64,000 nt of DNA from positions 2,669,001 to 2,733,000 of the forward strand of contig NZ_CP071612.1 in assembly GCF_017357245.1 (NCBI RefSeq), written 5' to 3'. Below the pieces are notes generated by a model that was given only the letters and a program-made list of their open reading frames with translations, did not search any database and was not told the DNA's origin. This document shows, in pieces, positions 35,714 through 44,703 of this stretch (position 1 is its first letter; every line of letters begins with the position of its first letter). This DNA comes from Rhizobium bangladeshense. GTDB taxonomy: Bacteria > Pseudomonadota > Alphaproteobacteria > Rhizobiales > Rhizobiaceae. The translations under genes were made by a program, and so were the position numbers.

Positions 35714-35727
35714 CCTATTAGCCACTA

Positions 35728-35759
35728 TACCATGATAAAGTCACTACTTTACCATGATA
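35728..35759. promoter_or_regulatory. Twin operators between XRE regulator and SDR genes
   Basis: TACCATGATA occurs twice, at 35728-35737 and 35750-35759. The copies are 22 bases apart centre to centre (two helical turns), and each is itself a near-palindrome (TAYCATGRTA). They lie in the 91-base divergent region, close to the regulator start, a good layout for a cooperative dimer-of-dimers repressor. Confidence 0.65.
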
Positions 35760-35804
35760 GCACTTTGCTCGATATCTGTCTCCGTCACATTAGGAGAAAT
35801 CGAC

Positions 35805-36695
35805 ATGCGCGTATTCGTCACCGGAGCCACCGGCTGGGTCGGCTCGGCCGTCGTAAAGGAGTTGATTGCGGCTGGCCATCAGGTTCTCGGCCTCGCTCGG
35901 TCGGATAAGGGAGCGGCGGATCTGGCGGCTGCCGGTGCAGAGGTCCAGCGCGGCACGCTAGAGGACCTGGAGGGCCTGAAGCGCGGCGCGGCTGGGGCCG
36001 ATGGTGTCGTCCACACGGCCTTCAACCATGATTTCTCGAAATTCGCGGAGAATTGCGTCGTTGACCGGCGCGCCATCGAGGCTCTCGGCGAAGCACTTCA
36101 GGGCTCCAACCGCCCGCTGCTCGTCACGGCGGGCCTCGGCCACGCGCCAGACCGCATCGGCATCGAAAAGGACCCGCCGATGCCAACGACGCAGAAATAT
36201 CCCCGCGCCTCCGAAATCACTGCGGTATCTCTTGTCGCCCGTGGCGTACGCGCTTCCACCGTCCGGCTGCCACCCTCGGTGCACGGCCATGGCGATCACG
36301 GCTTCGTGCCGATCCTGATCGAGACGGCCCGACAGAAGGGCGTCTCCGCCTATATCGGCGGCGGGGACAATCGCTGGCCGGCCGTGCACCGTCTCGATGC
36401 TGCCCGCGTCTACCGCCTGGCGCTTGAACGCGGCGCCGTGGGCGGCCCTTTCCTGGCAGTCGCCGAAGAGGGCGTCCCATTCCGGGAGATTGCCGAACTC
36501 ATCGGCCGGCGGCTTGATGTGCCGGCCGTCTCGCTGCCACGGGAAGAGGCAGCTGAACATTTCGGCTGGTTCGGGATGTTTGCAGGCTTAGACGTGCCGA
36601 CCTCCAACGCCCACACCCGCGCGCTCCTCGGCTGGCAGCCGACAGAACCCGGCCTGCTCGCTGACATCGACCATCCGGCTTATTTCGGCCGTTAA
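35805..36695 (+). CDS. NAD(P)-dependent SDR/epimerase family protein
   Basis: 296 aa from the ATG at 35805 ([15 protein letters not shown]), preceded by TAGGAGAAATCGAC. The Rossmann motif GATGWVG is at residues 7-13. It belongs to the atypical/extended SDR group, with a C-terminal substrate domain ([32 protein letters not shown]). The canonical YxxxK is not obvious; a [10 protein letters not shown] stretch near 127 may replace it. Relatives are annotated as putative NAD-dependent epimerases induced by MmyB/XRE regulators. Substrate unknown. Confidence 0.88.
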   Translation: MRVFVTGATGWVGSAVVKELIAAGHQVLGLARSDKGAADLAAAGAEVQRGTLEDLEGLKRGAAGADGVVHTAFNHDFSKFAENCVVDRRAIEALGEALQGSNRPLLVTAGLGHAPDRIGIEKDPPMPTTQKYPRASEITAVSLVARGVRASTVRLPPSVHGHGDHGFVPILIETARQKGVSAYIGGGDNRWPAVHRLDAARVYRLALERGAVGGPFLAVAEEGVPFREIAELIGRRLDVPAVSLPREEAAEHFGWFGMFAGLDVPTSNAHTRALLGWQPTEPGLLADIDHPAYFGR

Positions 36696-36731
36696 CTTAA
36701 GGCGAACGGAATGAGGCGGTGCGCCAAAAGC

Positions 36732-36941
36732 TCAGCGCATCCGCCCCTCGTTCGTATCGGCGGGATCGTAGTTGATGTCCCAGTCCTTCTCAGGCTTCTT
36801 CTTGCCCGGAGGGTTCTTGTTCACCGTTGCATCCTCGGAGCCGGTGATCACCGTCGGCTTTGCGCTCGCCACGCCGCTCGCTTTCCGGTCGGCTTGGGAT
36901 CTGGCGAACTGGCCGGCCGCGTCCTTTTTCCGATCGGCCAT
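36732..36941 (-). CDS. Small hydrophilic hypothetical protein
   Basis: 69 aa from the ATG at 36941 (MADRKKDAAGQFARSQ), with an in-frame GTG at 36950 as an alternative. Very polar, rich in Lys/Asp/Asn, without predicted helices in its second half (PPGKKKPEKDWDINYDP), so probably disordered. It follows the 36943 gene almost without gap on the same strand, so the two form a unit. Similar small disordered proteins in rhizobia are stress-linked, but nothing here proves it. Confidence 0.6.
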   Translation of the reverse strand: MADRKKDAAGQFARSQADRKASGVASAKPTVITGSEDATVNKNPPGKKKPEKDWDINYDPADTNEGRMR

Positions 36942-36942
36942 G

Positions 36943-37143
36943 TCATTCACCCTTCTGCTTCAGCGCATCGGAAATGTCGCTCATCTCCGGGTCGCGATTG
37001 TTTTCGCCGTTGGCGTCGCGGTTTTTGTCCGGATCGTCCTTGGGTTTCACGTAGCCGCGCGGAGTGTTTCCTTTCGGTCCTTCCCAGCGGGGGGACTGAT
37101 CGGTGGTGCCCGGAGGCCCGTCCTTGGGAGTTGTCATGCCCAT
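36943..37143 (-). CDS. Small disordered hypothetical protein
   Basis: 66 aa from the ATG at 37143 (MGMTTPKDGPPG), preceded by AGGAGAAACGACG. Low-complexity and highly polar (NRDANGENNRDPEMSD), with a short amphipathic C-terminal helix (ISDALKQKG). The stop lies 2 bases before the ATG of the next small gene, so translation is probably coupled. It is divergent from the 57-aa gene at 37269. Confidence 0.6.
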   Translation of the reverse strand: MGMTTPKDGPPGTTDQSPRWEGPKGNTPRGYVKPKDDPDKNRDANGENNRDPEMSDISDALKQKGE

Positions 37144-37268
37144 CGTCGTTTCTCCTAGTTGAGTAGGGAAAACCGCCAAGGCCAGGAAGTGTTCCGGCAG
37201 AAAATATGGAACTGTGTCGGCCCCCACCGGTTGGTGAGAAGTCGTGAACCTCGAAAAAGGAGCCGAAC

Positions 37269-37442
37269 ATGAGCAAGACCAACGTTCGTGAACTTCAAAA
37301 ACGTGCAGAACAGCAGGTCAGGAACACCAGCGCCGGCGGCCACCTCGGCGGCACCTATTTCGGCCAACAACCGGACGGAAAAACAGCGTCGGACACCACC
37401 AACGACAGCGCCAAGGCAAGGCCGAACGATGGGAGCAATTGA
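37269..37442 (+). CDS. Small hypothetical protein (57 aa)
   Basis: A 57-codon frame from ATG 37269 to TGA 37442, preceded by AAAGGAGCCGAAC, a good ribosome-binding site. The product begins with a charged helix (KTNVRELQKRAEQQVRN) and ends disordered (GGTYFGQQPDGKTAS...). In composition it resembles the two small proteins read in the opposite direction from 37143, with which it shares a 125-base divergent promoter region. No family known to me. Confidence 0.55.
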   Translation: MSKTNVRELQKRAEQQVRNTSAGGHLGGTYFGQQPDGKTASDTTNDSAKARPNDGSN

Positions 37443-37498
37443 AGTCGGCACGCTGCCGCAACGCGTGTGAAGTGACGCTATCGACCGCCCGATGAGTC

Positions 37499-37526
37499 TT
37501 GTGCGCCCAGCGCGCTCGGCGCACAA
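37499..37526. terminator. Hairpin between convergent genes
   Basis: TTGTGCGCC (37499-37507) is paired with GGCGCACAA (37518-37526), with a 10-base loop. It lies 56 bases after the small gene at 37269-37442 and 120 bases after the end of the minus-strand RTX gene. No T-run; it may act on both transcripts. Confidence 0.45.
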
Positions 37527-37645
37527 AGCTCCCGGGAGGTCCTCGTCAGGCCCCAGCGCGGTAATGAGGTAGAGTTCGGCTGCTGTCGGAAAAGTGCCTC
37601 ATCGTCTGCGAGCCCCGTGAATCCTGGTCGTGATCACAGACCGCC

Positions 37646-40600
37646 TCAGCCAAACAGGAAGTCACCCGAGTTGAAGTTTGCAAGCCCGCCAAGGGTGGTG
37701 ATGTTGTCGAATTCAGCAACCAGCACCGCGCCGCCGGCTGAACTTGGGTTCTGATCGTAGTAGACTGCCGCATGGCCGAGATCCGTATTGTGGAACACGA
37801 ACAAAGCCCCTGTGGTGATGTTGCTGTAACCATTGATGGTGCTCTGGACCGTTGCGTTCGTGACACTCACGTCCGTTTTGACGGCCACCTCCGTTCCGGC
37901 AACATTGATCGTGCCGTTGTTCCCCACCTTCACATTGTCAACGCTTATATCGTTGTTGCCGACCGCGAACTCGAACGTGCCGCCTCCAACGTCCAACTGG
38001 AACCTGTCCACGGTTGTGCTATTCGTCCCAGCGTTGAAGTCAGTCATATGGTTCGTGGTGTTGGCAAACTTCTGGAAAAAGAAAGTGTCATTTCCCACGC
38101 CCCCGGTCAGGGTATTATTGCCGACACCACCGTTGAGGGTGTCGTTGCCGTCTTGGCCGAAAAGAGTGTCGTCACCTCCGAGCCCAAACATCATATCGTT
38201 ACCGCCACCGCCGTAGAGCACATCGTCGCCCGTCCCACCGCTCGGATTGTCGACTGAATTGCCATTACCACCGGTGATCATCGTGAACGTCTCGGTCTTT
38301 TCGAAGGCCGGCCCCATCGGATCACCGGTCTGCGTTGCCGTTACCGTCACTGAAAATGTGCCGTTCGTTGATAGCGCATCCGAATTAAGCGTATTGCCGG
38401 TTATCGAAAACAAGCCCGGATTCGACTGCGAAGCAATGCTGAAGCTGAATCCACCTGCGTCGGGATCAGTCGCCGACAGCAGACCACTGAACTCGAAATT
38501 ATTGAAGTTGACGCTGTCCGCCGGAACGACGGGCGTCAGCTTAATGTCAGTCGGTGCCTGCCTAGCTGGCCCATCATCTGCGCCGGTGATGGCGACGACG
38601 ACATTGTGGCTGGCCGTGCCGTCGAGCGAGCTGACGCTCAGCGTGTCGCTGACGGCGTCGCCCTGGTTGAGCGCCTGCGTCGCGGCCCGGTTATTGTCGA
38701 GCGTATAGGTCCAGCTGCCGGTGGCGGCATTGAAGCTGAAGCTGCCATAGATGCCGTCGAGTGAGGCCGGGGCGGCAAACACCGCCTCGCCGTCGTCGAC
38801 ATCGCTGACCGTCAGCTTGCCGGAGGCATTCGGATCGCCGCTGCCGGCCGCACCCGCCTCGACCGTCGCCCGGTCGTCGGTGACCGTCGCATCGACGACG
38901 ATCGAAGCCGCATCGTTGGCGCCGGTGATGGCGACGACGATATTGTGGCTGGCCGTGCCGTCGAGCGAGCTGACGCTCAGCGTGTCACTGACGGCGTCAC
39001 CCTGGTTGAGCGCCTGCGTCGCGGCCCGGTTATTGTCGAGCGTATAGGTCCAGCTGCCGGTGGCGGCATTGAAGCTGAAGCTGCCATAGATGCCGTCGAG
39101 CGAGGCCGGGGCGGCAAACACCGCCTCGCCGTCGTCGACATCGCTGACCGTCAGCTTGCCGGAGGCATTCGGATCGCCGCTGCCGGCCGCACCCGCCTCG
39201 ACCGTTGCCCGGTCGTCGGTGACCGTCGCATCGACGACGATCGAAGCCGCATCGTTGGCGCCGGTGATGGCGACGACGACATTGTGGCTGGCCGTGCCGT
39301 CGAGCGAGCTGACGCTCAGCGTGTCACTGACGGCGTCACCCTGGTTGAGCGCCTGCGTCGCGGCCCGGTTATTGTCGAGCGTATAGGTCCAGCTGCCGGT
39401 GGCGGCATTGAAGCTGAAGCTGCCATAGATGCCGTCGAGTGAGGCCGGGGCGGCAAACACCGCCTCGCCGTCGTCGACATCGCTGACCGTCAGCTTGCCG
39501 GAGGCATTCGGATCGCCGCTGCCGACCGCACCCGCCTCGACCGTCGCCCGGTCGTCGTTGACCGTCGCATCGACGATCGAAGCCGCATCGTTGGCGCCGG
39601 TGATGGCGACGACGATATTGTGGCTGGCCGTACCGTCGAGCGAGCTGACGCTCAGCGTGTCGCTGACGGCGTCGCCCTGGTTGAGCGCCTGCGTCGCCGC
39701 CCGGTTATTGTCGAGCGTATAGGTCCAGCTGCCGGTGGCGGCATTGAAGCTGAAGCTGCCATAGATGCCGTCGAGCGAGGCCGGGGCGGCAAACACCGCC
39801 TCGCCGTCGTCGACATCGCTGACCGTCAGCTTGCCGGAGGCATTCGGATCGCCGCTGCCGGCCGCACCCGCCTCGACCGTCGCCCGGTCGTCGTTGACCG
39901 TCGCATCGACGACGATCGAAGCCGCTTCGTTGGCGCCGGTGATGACGACGACGATATTGTGGCTGGCCGTGCCGTCGAGCGAGCTGACGCTCAGCGTGTC
40001 ACTGACGGCGTCACCCTGGTTGAGCGCCTGCGTCGCGGCCCGGTTATTGTCGAGCGTATAGGTCCAGCTGCCGGTGGCGGCATTGAAGCTGAAGCTGCCA
40101 TAGATGCCGTCGAGTGAGGCCGGGGCGGCAAACACCGCCTCGCCGTCGTCGACATCGCTGACCGTCAGCTTGCCGGAGGCACTCGGATCGCCGCTGCCGG
40201 CCGCACCCGCCTCGACCGTTGCCCGGTCGTCGGTGACCGTCGCATCGACGACGATCGAAGCCGCATCGTTGGCGCCGGTGATGGCGACGACGATGTTGTG
40301 GCTGGCCGTGCCGTCGAGCGAGCTGACGCTCAGCATGTCGCTGACGGCGTCACCCTGGTTGAGCGCCTGCGTCGCCGCCCGGTTATTGTCGAGCGTATAG
40401 GTCCAGCTGCCGGTGGCGGCATTGAAGCTGAAGCTGCCATAGATGCCGTCGAGTGAGGCCGGGGCGGCAAACACCGCCTCGCCGTCGTCGACATCGCTGA
40501 CCGTCAGCTTGCCGGAGGCATTCGGATCGCCGCTGCCGGCCGCACCCGCCTCGACCGTCGCCCGGTCGTCGCTGACCGTCGCATCGACGACGATCGAAGC

Positions 40601-41089
40601 CGCATCGTTGGCGCCGGTGAGCGAAATCGTGACATTTGCCTCGCTCAGCGTGCCATTGCCGAGTCGTATCGCGTAGACGAAACTATCTTTGAGGATTTCA
40701 CCGGCAGACAGCGTGTTGATATCCGCGCCCGAGCCCGCGATGCCGCTTCCATCGCTAAGACGGTATTCGATCTTTCCATTGTTGATCCTGACCCAATTGC
40801 CGAGCAGGGTCTTCTCCCAGGCAGATGCCCCATTCGCTCCGACGTCTTTCGCAAGCAGCTCATAGTCGGTGGTAATTGGATTGCCGTCTCCATCGTCGAC
40901 GGAGAACAGGGATTTGGCATTCCCGCCAAGATCATTCGACATCACGTCGAGGGTTATGGTTTTGGTAGCCGCGTTGTAGAGCTGGAGACTGAGCAGCTGG
41001 TCTTCCGTCCAAATGTAAGAGTCATCCGTCGCCTGTGGCGTATTGGCGAAAGAAATCGTGCTGCCACCGCCGCTGCTTTGCGTACCCAT
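37646..41089 (-). CDS. Large RTX exoprotein with six VCBS repeats
   Basis: 1,147 aa from the ATG at 41089 ([14 protein letters not shown]), preceded by GTGGGGG. Order of domains: an N-terminal module (about 15-155), six VCBS repeats of 113 residues (about 157-835), a cadherin-like module (about 850-940), nonapeptide RTX repeats ([19 protein letters not shown] and following, about 950-1003) and a C-terminal type I secretion tail ending GDFLFG. RTX repeats bind Ca2+ after export and drive folding. The protein would be released or surface-bound and act in adhesion or biofilm, like rhizobial Rap and Bap-type proteins. No secretion genes are adjacent. Confidence 0.9.
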   Translation of the reverse strand: MGTQSSGGGSTISFANTPQATDDSYIWTEDQLLSLQLYNAATKTITLDVMSNDLGGNAKSLFSVDDGDGNPITTDYELLAKDVGANGASAWEKTLLGNWVRINNGKIEYRLSDGSGIAGSGADINTLSAGEILKDSFVYAIRLGNGTLSEANVTISLTGANDAASIVVDATVSDDRATVEAGAAGSGDPNASGKLTVSDVDDGEAVFAAPASLDGIYGSFSFNAATGSWTYTLDNNRAATQALNQGDAVSDMLSVSSLDGTASHNIVVAITGANDAASIVVDATVTDDRATVEAGAAGSGDPSASGKLTVSDVDDGEAVFAAPASLDGIYGSFSFNAATGSWTYTLDNNRAATQALNQGDAVSDTLSVSSLDGTASHNIVVVITGANEAASIVVDATVNDDRATVEAGAAGSGDPNASGKLTVSDVDDGEAVFAAPASLDGIYGSFSFNAATGSWTYTLDNNRAATQALNQGDAVSDTLSVSSLDGTASHNIVVAITGANDAASIVDATVNDDRATVEAGAVGSGDPNASGKLTVSDVDDGEAVFAAPASLDGIYGSFSFNAATGSWTYTLDNNRAATQALNQGDAVSDTLSVSSLDGTASHNVVVAITGANDAASIVVDATVTDDRATVEAGAAGSGDPNASGKLTVSDVDDGEAVFAAPASLDGIYGSFSFNAATGSWTYTLDNNRAATQALNQGDAVSDTLSVSSLDGTASHNIVVAITGANDAASIVVDATVTDDRATVEAGAAGSGDPNASGKLTVSDVDDGEAVFAAPASLDGIYGSFSFNAATGSWTYTLDNNRAATQALNQGDAVSDTLSVSSLDGTASHNVVVAITGADDGPARQAPTDIKLTPVVPADSVNFNNFEFSGLLSATDPDAGGFSFSIASQSNPGLFSITGNTLNSDALSTNGTFSVTVTATQTGDPMGPAFEKTETFTMITGGNGNSVDNPSGGTGDDVLYGGGGNDMMFGLGGDDTLFGQDGNDTLNGGVGNNTLTGGVGNDTFFFQKFANTTNHMTDFNAGTNSTTVDRFQLDVGGGTFEFAVGNNDISVDNVKVGNNGTINVAGTEVAVKTDVSVTNATVQSTINGYSNITTGALFVFHNTDLGHAAVYYDQNPSSAGGAVLVAEFDNITTLGGLANFNSGDFLFG
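38583..40620 (-). repeat. Six tandem 339-bp VCBS-coding repeats
   Basis: Six head-to-tail units of 339 bases (one is 336, missing one valine codon of SIVVDAT) are nearly identical at DNA level; only scattered single-base changes separate them, many of them silent. Unit starts read as about 339 bases apart through 38751, 39090, 39429, 39765, 40104 and 40443. This implies recent expansion or ongoing homogenisation by recombination. Copy number is likely to vary between strains and to be error-prone in assembly. Confidence 0.92.
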
Positions 41090-41574
41090 CAGAATACCCC
41101 CACAAACAACACAAGTAAACCAGCACTGATTCAAGTTTATAAAACCGGCCGGAAGCGCGAAAACGCACCGCCGCGCCGATATTTATCGGCAACAACGCCA
41201 ATTTTTCTTAGATCAAAACCGGAATACTCCCCACTCCTAATAAAGTGTTAACATATATACTGTGAAATGGAAGGCGATTTTCTTGCGACAGTTAATTTCT
41301 GGCCGAGTTCGCTGCGAGAGAGGCCTCTTGTCGGCGGGGCACGCGCGCGACGGCGATCGCCGAGGCTGAAATCGCAGAGCTCAGGCCTAATGAGCAATGG
41401 GGTGCGACGGCGTGCGCGAGGCGTTGACGAAGCGAGGGAAATTTCAGAGCGTTTCCCCTTTTCCTCGATCAGGTCAGCATCGGCTGAGTCCACGCCGATC
41501 ACTTCATCGACATGTCATGAAACTTCTAGCCCCGGATCGGCTTTCTACCAACGAAACCAAACAAGGAGCTCCAA
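41090..41574. other. Intergenic region upstream of the RTX gene
   Basis: 485 bases. The part near 41140-41270 is AT-rich (GTGTTAACATATATACTG at about 41246-41263) and should contain the RTX promoter. The part from 41270 to 41574 is open in several frames on both strands but has no ribosome-binding site fitting a gene other than the one at 41575. Confidence 0.4.
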
Positions 41575-41859
41575 ATGTCCGGCGAAGCCGAAAACAATGC
41601 CAATACCGCGATTGTTCCAGTTCAGAACGCGTCAGCAGCCGAACAAGCCGCTACCGCGTCCGTGCTCGAAGACATGCAGAAAGCACTCCCGGAGACTCGC
41701 CAGCCGGGACAGGCGGTCGCGCTGTTTTCCTGGGAGCTCGATCCACAGGAAACGGCCAGGCTGATCTCTGAGGCGATGACACTGCCGATGGTCTTGTGGT
41801 CGACTGGCATATCCCTGACCTATTCCCTCTGGCTGTCTTCGCTGCTTCCCGCGCGCTAG
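41575..41859 (+). CDS. Small hypothetical protein
   Basis: 94 aa from the ATG at 41575, preceded by AAGGAGCTCCAA. The N-terminal half is polar and Ala/Glu-rich. The C-terminal half contains VALFSWELDPQETARLISEA and a hydrophobic stretch (MVLWSTGISLTYSLWLSSLL) that could be one membrane helix. Not recognised. Its position beside the exported RTX protein gene (divergent) is suggestive but no more. Confidence 0.55.
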   Translation: MSGEAENNANTAIVPVQNASAAEQAATASVLEDMQKALPETRQPGQAVALFSWELDPQETARLISEAMTLPMVLWSTGISLTYSLWLSSLLPAR

Positions 41860-41935
41860 ACGATCAGCACAATAAAGCAAAGCGCTCATTACTTAGAATT
41901 CGGCCGACCACCCCCAGCCCCTGCAACTCCCGCCT

Positions 41936-41978
41936 CTCCGCCCCCGTTCCACGGAATATTGTGGAATGACGGGCGGAG
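41936..41978. terminator. Strong hairpin between convergent genes
   Basis: CTCCGCCC (41936-41943) pairs with GGGCGGAG (41971-41978), and inside it TTCCAC (41947-41952) pairs with GTGGAA (41961-41966), separated by a small internal loop. It sits between the ends of the 41575 (plus) and 42024 (minus) genes, the position of a bidirectional terminator. No T-run. Confidence 0.5.
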
Positions 41979-42023
41979 AAGTGGCAAGCGGCTGCGCGGC
42001 TCGTCTAGTCTCGCGCAGTCACA

Positions 42024-42467
42024 CTATTCGTTGATATCCGGCTCGATGACCCGGGCAAGGTTGCGCAGAGACTCCTGCCAGCCGAGGTAGCAGGCTTCGG
42101 GCGGGATGAGATCCGGCACGCCGGCCTGGGTGATATCCACCTCGGTGCCGACCGAGACTTTCTTCAACGTCACGGTAACTTCCATTTCGCCCGGCAGGTT
42201 CGGGTCTTCGAACTTGTCCGTATAACGAACGCGTTCGCCAGGGACGAGCTCGAGAAATTCGCCGCCGAAGGCGTGGCTGTTGCCGGTCGTGAAGTTGCGG
42301 AAAGACATTCTGAAGGTGCCGCCGACGGTCGGTTCCAGGTGGTGCACGGTGCAGAGGAAGCCGTTCGGCGGCAGCCATTTGGCAAGCGCGTCAGCCTCGA
42401 TGAAGGCGCGATAGACCTTCTTCGGGCTGGTCGCGAAAACGCGGTGCAGGCGTATGGTGCTTGGCAT
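42024..42467 (-). CDS. SRPBCC (AHSA1-like) domain protein
   Basis: 147 aa, one START/Bet v1-like fold: HRVFATSPKKVYRAFIEADALAKW is the typical opening, then GGTFRMSFRN, ELVPGERVRYTDKF and ending GWQESLRNLARVIEP. Such single-domain proteins bind hydrophobic ligands or act with chaperone-like partners. The ribosome-binding site is AAAGGATCACC. It lies downstream of the DJ-1/PfpI gene on the same strand (144-base gap) and may be co-transcribed. Confidence 0.9.
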   Translation of the reverse strand: MPSTIRLHRVFATSPKKVYRAFIEADALAKWLPPNGFLCTVHHLEPTVGGTFRMSFRNFTTGNSHAFGGEFLELVPGERVRYTDKFEDPNLPGEMEVTVTLKKVSVGTEVDITQAGVPDLIPPEACYLGWQESLRNLARVIEPDINE

Positions 42468-42611
42468 GATGGTGATCCTTTTGTAGACGGAATGAACGAG
42501 CTAAGGACGGACAAGCCCTCGCCGACCCGACACTGCGCCAAAGCTTTTCTTTAAGAAAAATCGCTCGAAGCCCAACTGCACCGCACCGCAGACACGTTTC
42601 TCCCATGCGCG

Positions 42612-43304
42612 TCATGCTGCGGCCTGATTGCCGAGCGCGTTGAGCAGCAGGCGTGCGGCCTGCTTCGACGAGGCCGGGTTCTGTCCGGTGATCAGCAGCC
42701 CATCCTGGACCACATGCACCGCCCAGTCATCAGTTGCTGAAAACCTAGCCCCCTGTTCTCTCAGCACGTCTTCGAGCAGATAAGGCACGACCTCGACGAG
42801 CTGCACGGCGGCCTCCTCGGAATTGGTAAAGCCGGTCACAGTGCGATCCTTCGCGATCGGCCCGCCGTCTGGCGCCTTGACATTGGTAAGGATTCCCGGT
42901 GCGTGGCAGACGAGTGCCAGCGGCTTTCCCGCCTCAAGTGTCTCCTCGATCAGTGAGTGCGCATTGCGGTCGTTCGTCAGGTCCCAAAGCGGGCCATGGC
43001 CGCCGGGGAAGAACACAGTGTCATAATCGGCCTGGTCGATGTCGGACAGCCTCAACGTGTTGGCGAGCGCAGCGGTCGCGGCCGAATCTTTTTCAAATCG
43101 CCTCGTGTCTTCCGTCTGGAATGCTGGCTCGTTGCTCTTCGGGTCGAGCGGAGGCTGGCCCCCTTTGGGCGACGCGAGTACGACCTCGGCCCCGGCGTCA
43201 CGGAAGACGAAGTAAGGAGCCGCGAGCTCCTCAAGCCAGAAGCCGGTTTTTTTTCCGGTATTTCCCAGCTGATCATGTGATGTGAGAACCATGAGAATTT
43301 TCAT
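42612..43304 (-). CDS. DJ-1/PfpI family (Hsp31-like) protein
   Basis: 230 aa. The nucleophile elbow ALVCHAPGIL carries the catalytic cysteine, with the glutamate side in EVVLASPKGG and FFPGGHGPLWDL as the conserved glycine loop. Length and motifs match the Hsp31/glyoxalase III-like group of class I glutamine-amidotransferase-like proteins, which detoxify methylglyoxal or repair glycated proteins. Start at 43304 after GAAGGAGCTGGGCA. Cytosolic. Confidence 0.88.
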   Translation of the reverse strand: MKILMVLTSHDQLGNTGKKTGFWLEELAAPYFVFRDAGAEVVLASPKGGQPPLDPKSNEPAFQTEDTRRFEKDSAATAALANTLRLSDIDQADYDTVFFPGGHGPLWDLTNDRNAHSLIEETLEAGKPLALVCHAPGILTNVKAPDGGPIAKDRTVTGFTNSEEAAVQLVEVVPYLLEDVLREQGARFSATDDWAVHVVQDGLLITGQNPASSKQAARLLLNALGNQAAA

Positions 43305-43533
43305 TGCCCAGCTCCTTCGCCCGGCCGGAGGGACAAAGCCTACCGTGCCGGTTTAACGGTGAAATTCTGCCTGCAATCTCATGCTGAATTGTGAGAAATC
43401 ATAGATCGGCTGCACCCGCGAAACAAGCTTTGCGTTGTGTCACTGCCTGTGCGTTTTGGCGCCCGGCTGTATGAAGAAGCAAAAATTGCCCGTAGGTTCG
43501 ACCACATCGCGTTAGCATCCGAAGGACTGGAAA

Positions 43534-44535
43534 GTGAGCAAGCCGAATTATCGGGATATCGCCCGCCACGCCGGCGTCGGGACGGCCACGGTCGAGCGGG
43601 TCCTGAACGGACGCGGGGGCGTTCGGCCGGAACTGGTCGAGAAGGTCATATCCGCCGCGCGTCACCTGGACTATCCGCGCAAGCTTCCCGACACCCATCG
43701 CGGCCTGCTCCGGATAGAAGTGCTGATGGTTCGTCCGGAAACGAGCTTCTATCGTCGCCTATCCCACGCCTTCGAAAGGACTGCGGCGACTCTCGATCCG
43801 TTGGTGGTCGTGCACCGCAGTTTCACGGACGAGATGAATCCGGAGGCGATTGCGCGACGCATCCTCTCCACCGACCTTTCACGCGCTGGCTTGATCCTTG
43901 CCGTGCCAAGCAGCCCCCTGATCAGCGCCGCGGTGGAAAAGGTAAATTCGCAAGGCCTGCCCGTGGTCCAGGTCGTCACCCGGGCTTCCGAGCGCGTCGG
44001 GGAGTTCGTCGGCATCGACAATAATGCCGCCGGCCGGACGGCTGCGCTCTATATCAGCCGAATGGCACTTCGAACTGGGCCTGTCGTTGCGATCTGCCAT
44101 CCCATCTATCAGGTGCATCGCGACCGGATCCGCGGCTTTTCGGACTATTTCGGCGATCATCCCGGCACCTCGAATTTCGAATGGCTGGGGTTCGGTGGTG
44201 ATGAGGAGCGCACCAGCGCCGATCTCCTGTGGTCCGCCCTGGCGAGCTATCCGGACCTCGCCGGTCTCTACAATGCCGGCGGCGCCAACTCCGCCCTTAT
44301 CGAGGTACTTCGCCGGCATCCGCGCGGCGGCGACGTGTTCTTCGTCGGCCATGAATTGACGGACTATACCCGCGCGGCGCTAGAGGACGGCATCATGGAT
44401 GTCGTGCTGGATCAGGCGCCGGAGGCGCAGGCGCGGCGGGCGCTCGATCTCGTTCTGCACCGCATCGGCCTGACCGATATCAAACCGGACCAGGCACCGA
44501 TCCGCTTCATCACCATCACCAAGGAAGGCCTTTGA
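43534..44535 (+). CDS. LacI-family transcriptional regulator
   Basis: 333 aa starting at GTG 43534 with GAAGGACTGGAAA upstream. The LacI helix-turn-helix (YRDIARHAGVGTATVERVLNG) is at residues 6-26. A periplasmic-binding-protein-like effector domain follows, of the form that binds sugars (GIDNNAAGRTAALYISRM, IRGFSDYF, GLYNAGGANSALIEVL). It should repress or activate the hydroxylase operon starting at 44704, 168 bases downstream on the same strand. A perfect 18-base palindrome overlaps its stop codon. The inducer is probably a carbohydrate. Confidence 0.92.
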   Translation: MSKPNYRDIARHAGVGTATVERVLNGRGGVRPELVEKVISAARHLDYPRKLPDTHRGLLRIEVLMVRPETSFYRRLSHAFERTAATLDPLVVVHRSFTDEMNPEAIARRILSTDLSRAGLILAVPSSPLISAAVEKVNSQGLPVVQVVTRASERVGEFVGIDNNAAGRTAALYISRMALRTGPVVAICHPIYQVHRDRIRGFSDYFGDHPGTSNFEWLGFGGDEERTSADLLWSALASYPDLAGLYNAGGANSALIEVLRRHPRGGDVFFVGHELTDYTRAALEDGIMDVVLDQAPEAQARRALDLVLHRIGLTDIKPDQAPIRFITITKEGL

Positions 44536-44549
44536 TCTAATTAGATCAA
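44532..44549. promoter_or_regulatory. 18-bp perfect palindrome, candidate operator of the hydroxylase operon
   Basis: TTGATCTAATTAGATCAA is perfectly self-complementary and overlaps the TGA stop of the LacI gene. It is flanked by a direct repeat, AAGGAAGGC at 44521-44529 and 44548-44556. It lies about 155 bases before the operon's first ATG. LacI-type sites usually centre on CG, this one on AT, so another protein could also be the ligand. Confidence 0.5.
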
Positions 44550-44703
44550 GGAAGGCTTCGCCGTTCTGAACCCCCGCTGCTAATTTCGCATCAGGGAGGC
44601 AATCCGGCGCGGCAAGAGCCGGCTGACCAAAGGCGCAAACGGCGCTCTCCCCAGCAAACATATGTGCGGGCACGGAGGCGTCCGGCGCCCGGAGGAGATG
44701 CCA

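Noticed and set aside
38583..40620. CRISPR-like appearance of a regular repeat
   Set aside because: The 339-bp units are contiguous coding repeats without short direct repeats and unique spacers, and there are no cas genes.
38585..40676. Long plus-strand open frames through the VCBS array, repeated six times
   Set aside because: They are antisense shadows of the RTX gene. The repeat copies the same antisense frame and high GC keeps it open; there is no start signal or family match.
41267..41764. 165-aa and 124-aa frames before and across the gene at 41575
   Set aside because: Overlap the better-supported 94-aa gene in other frames, and have no ribosome-binding site or family signs.
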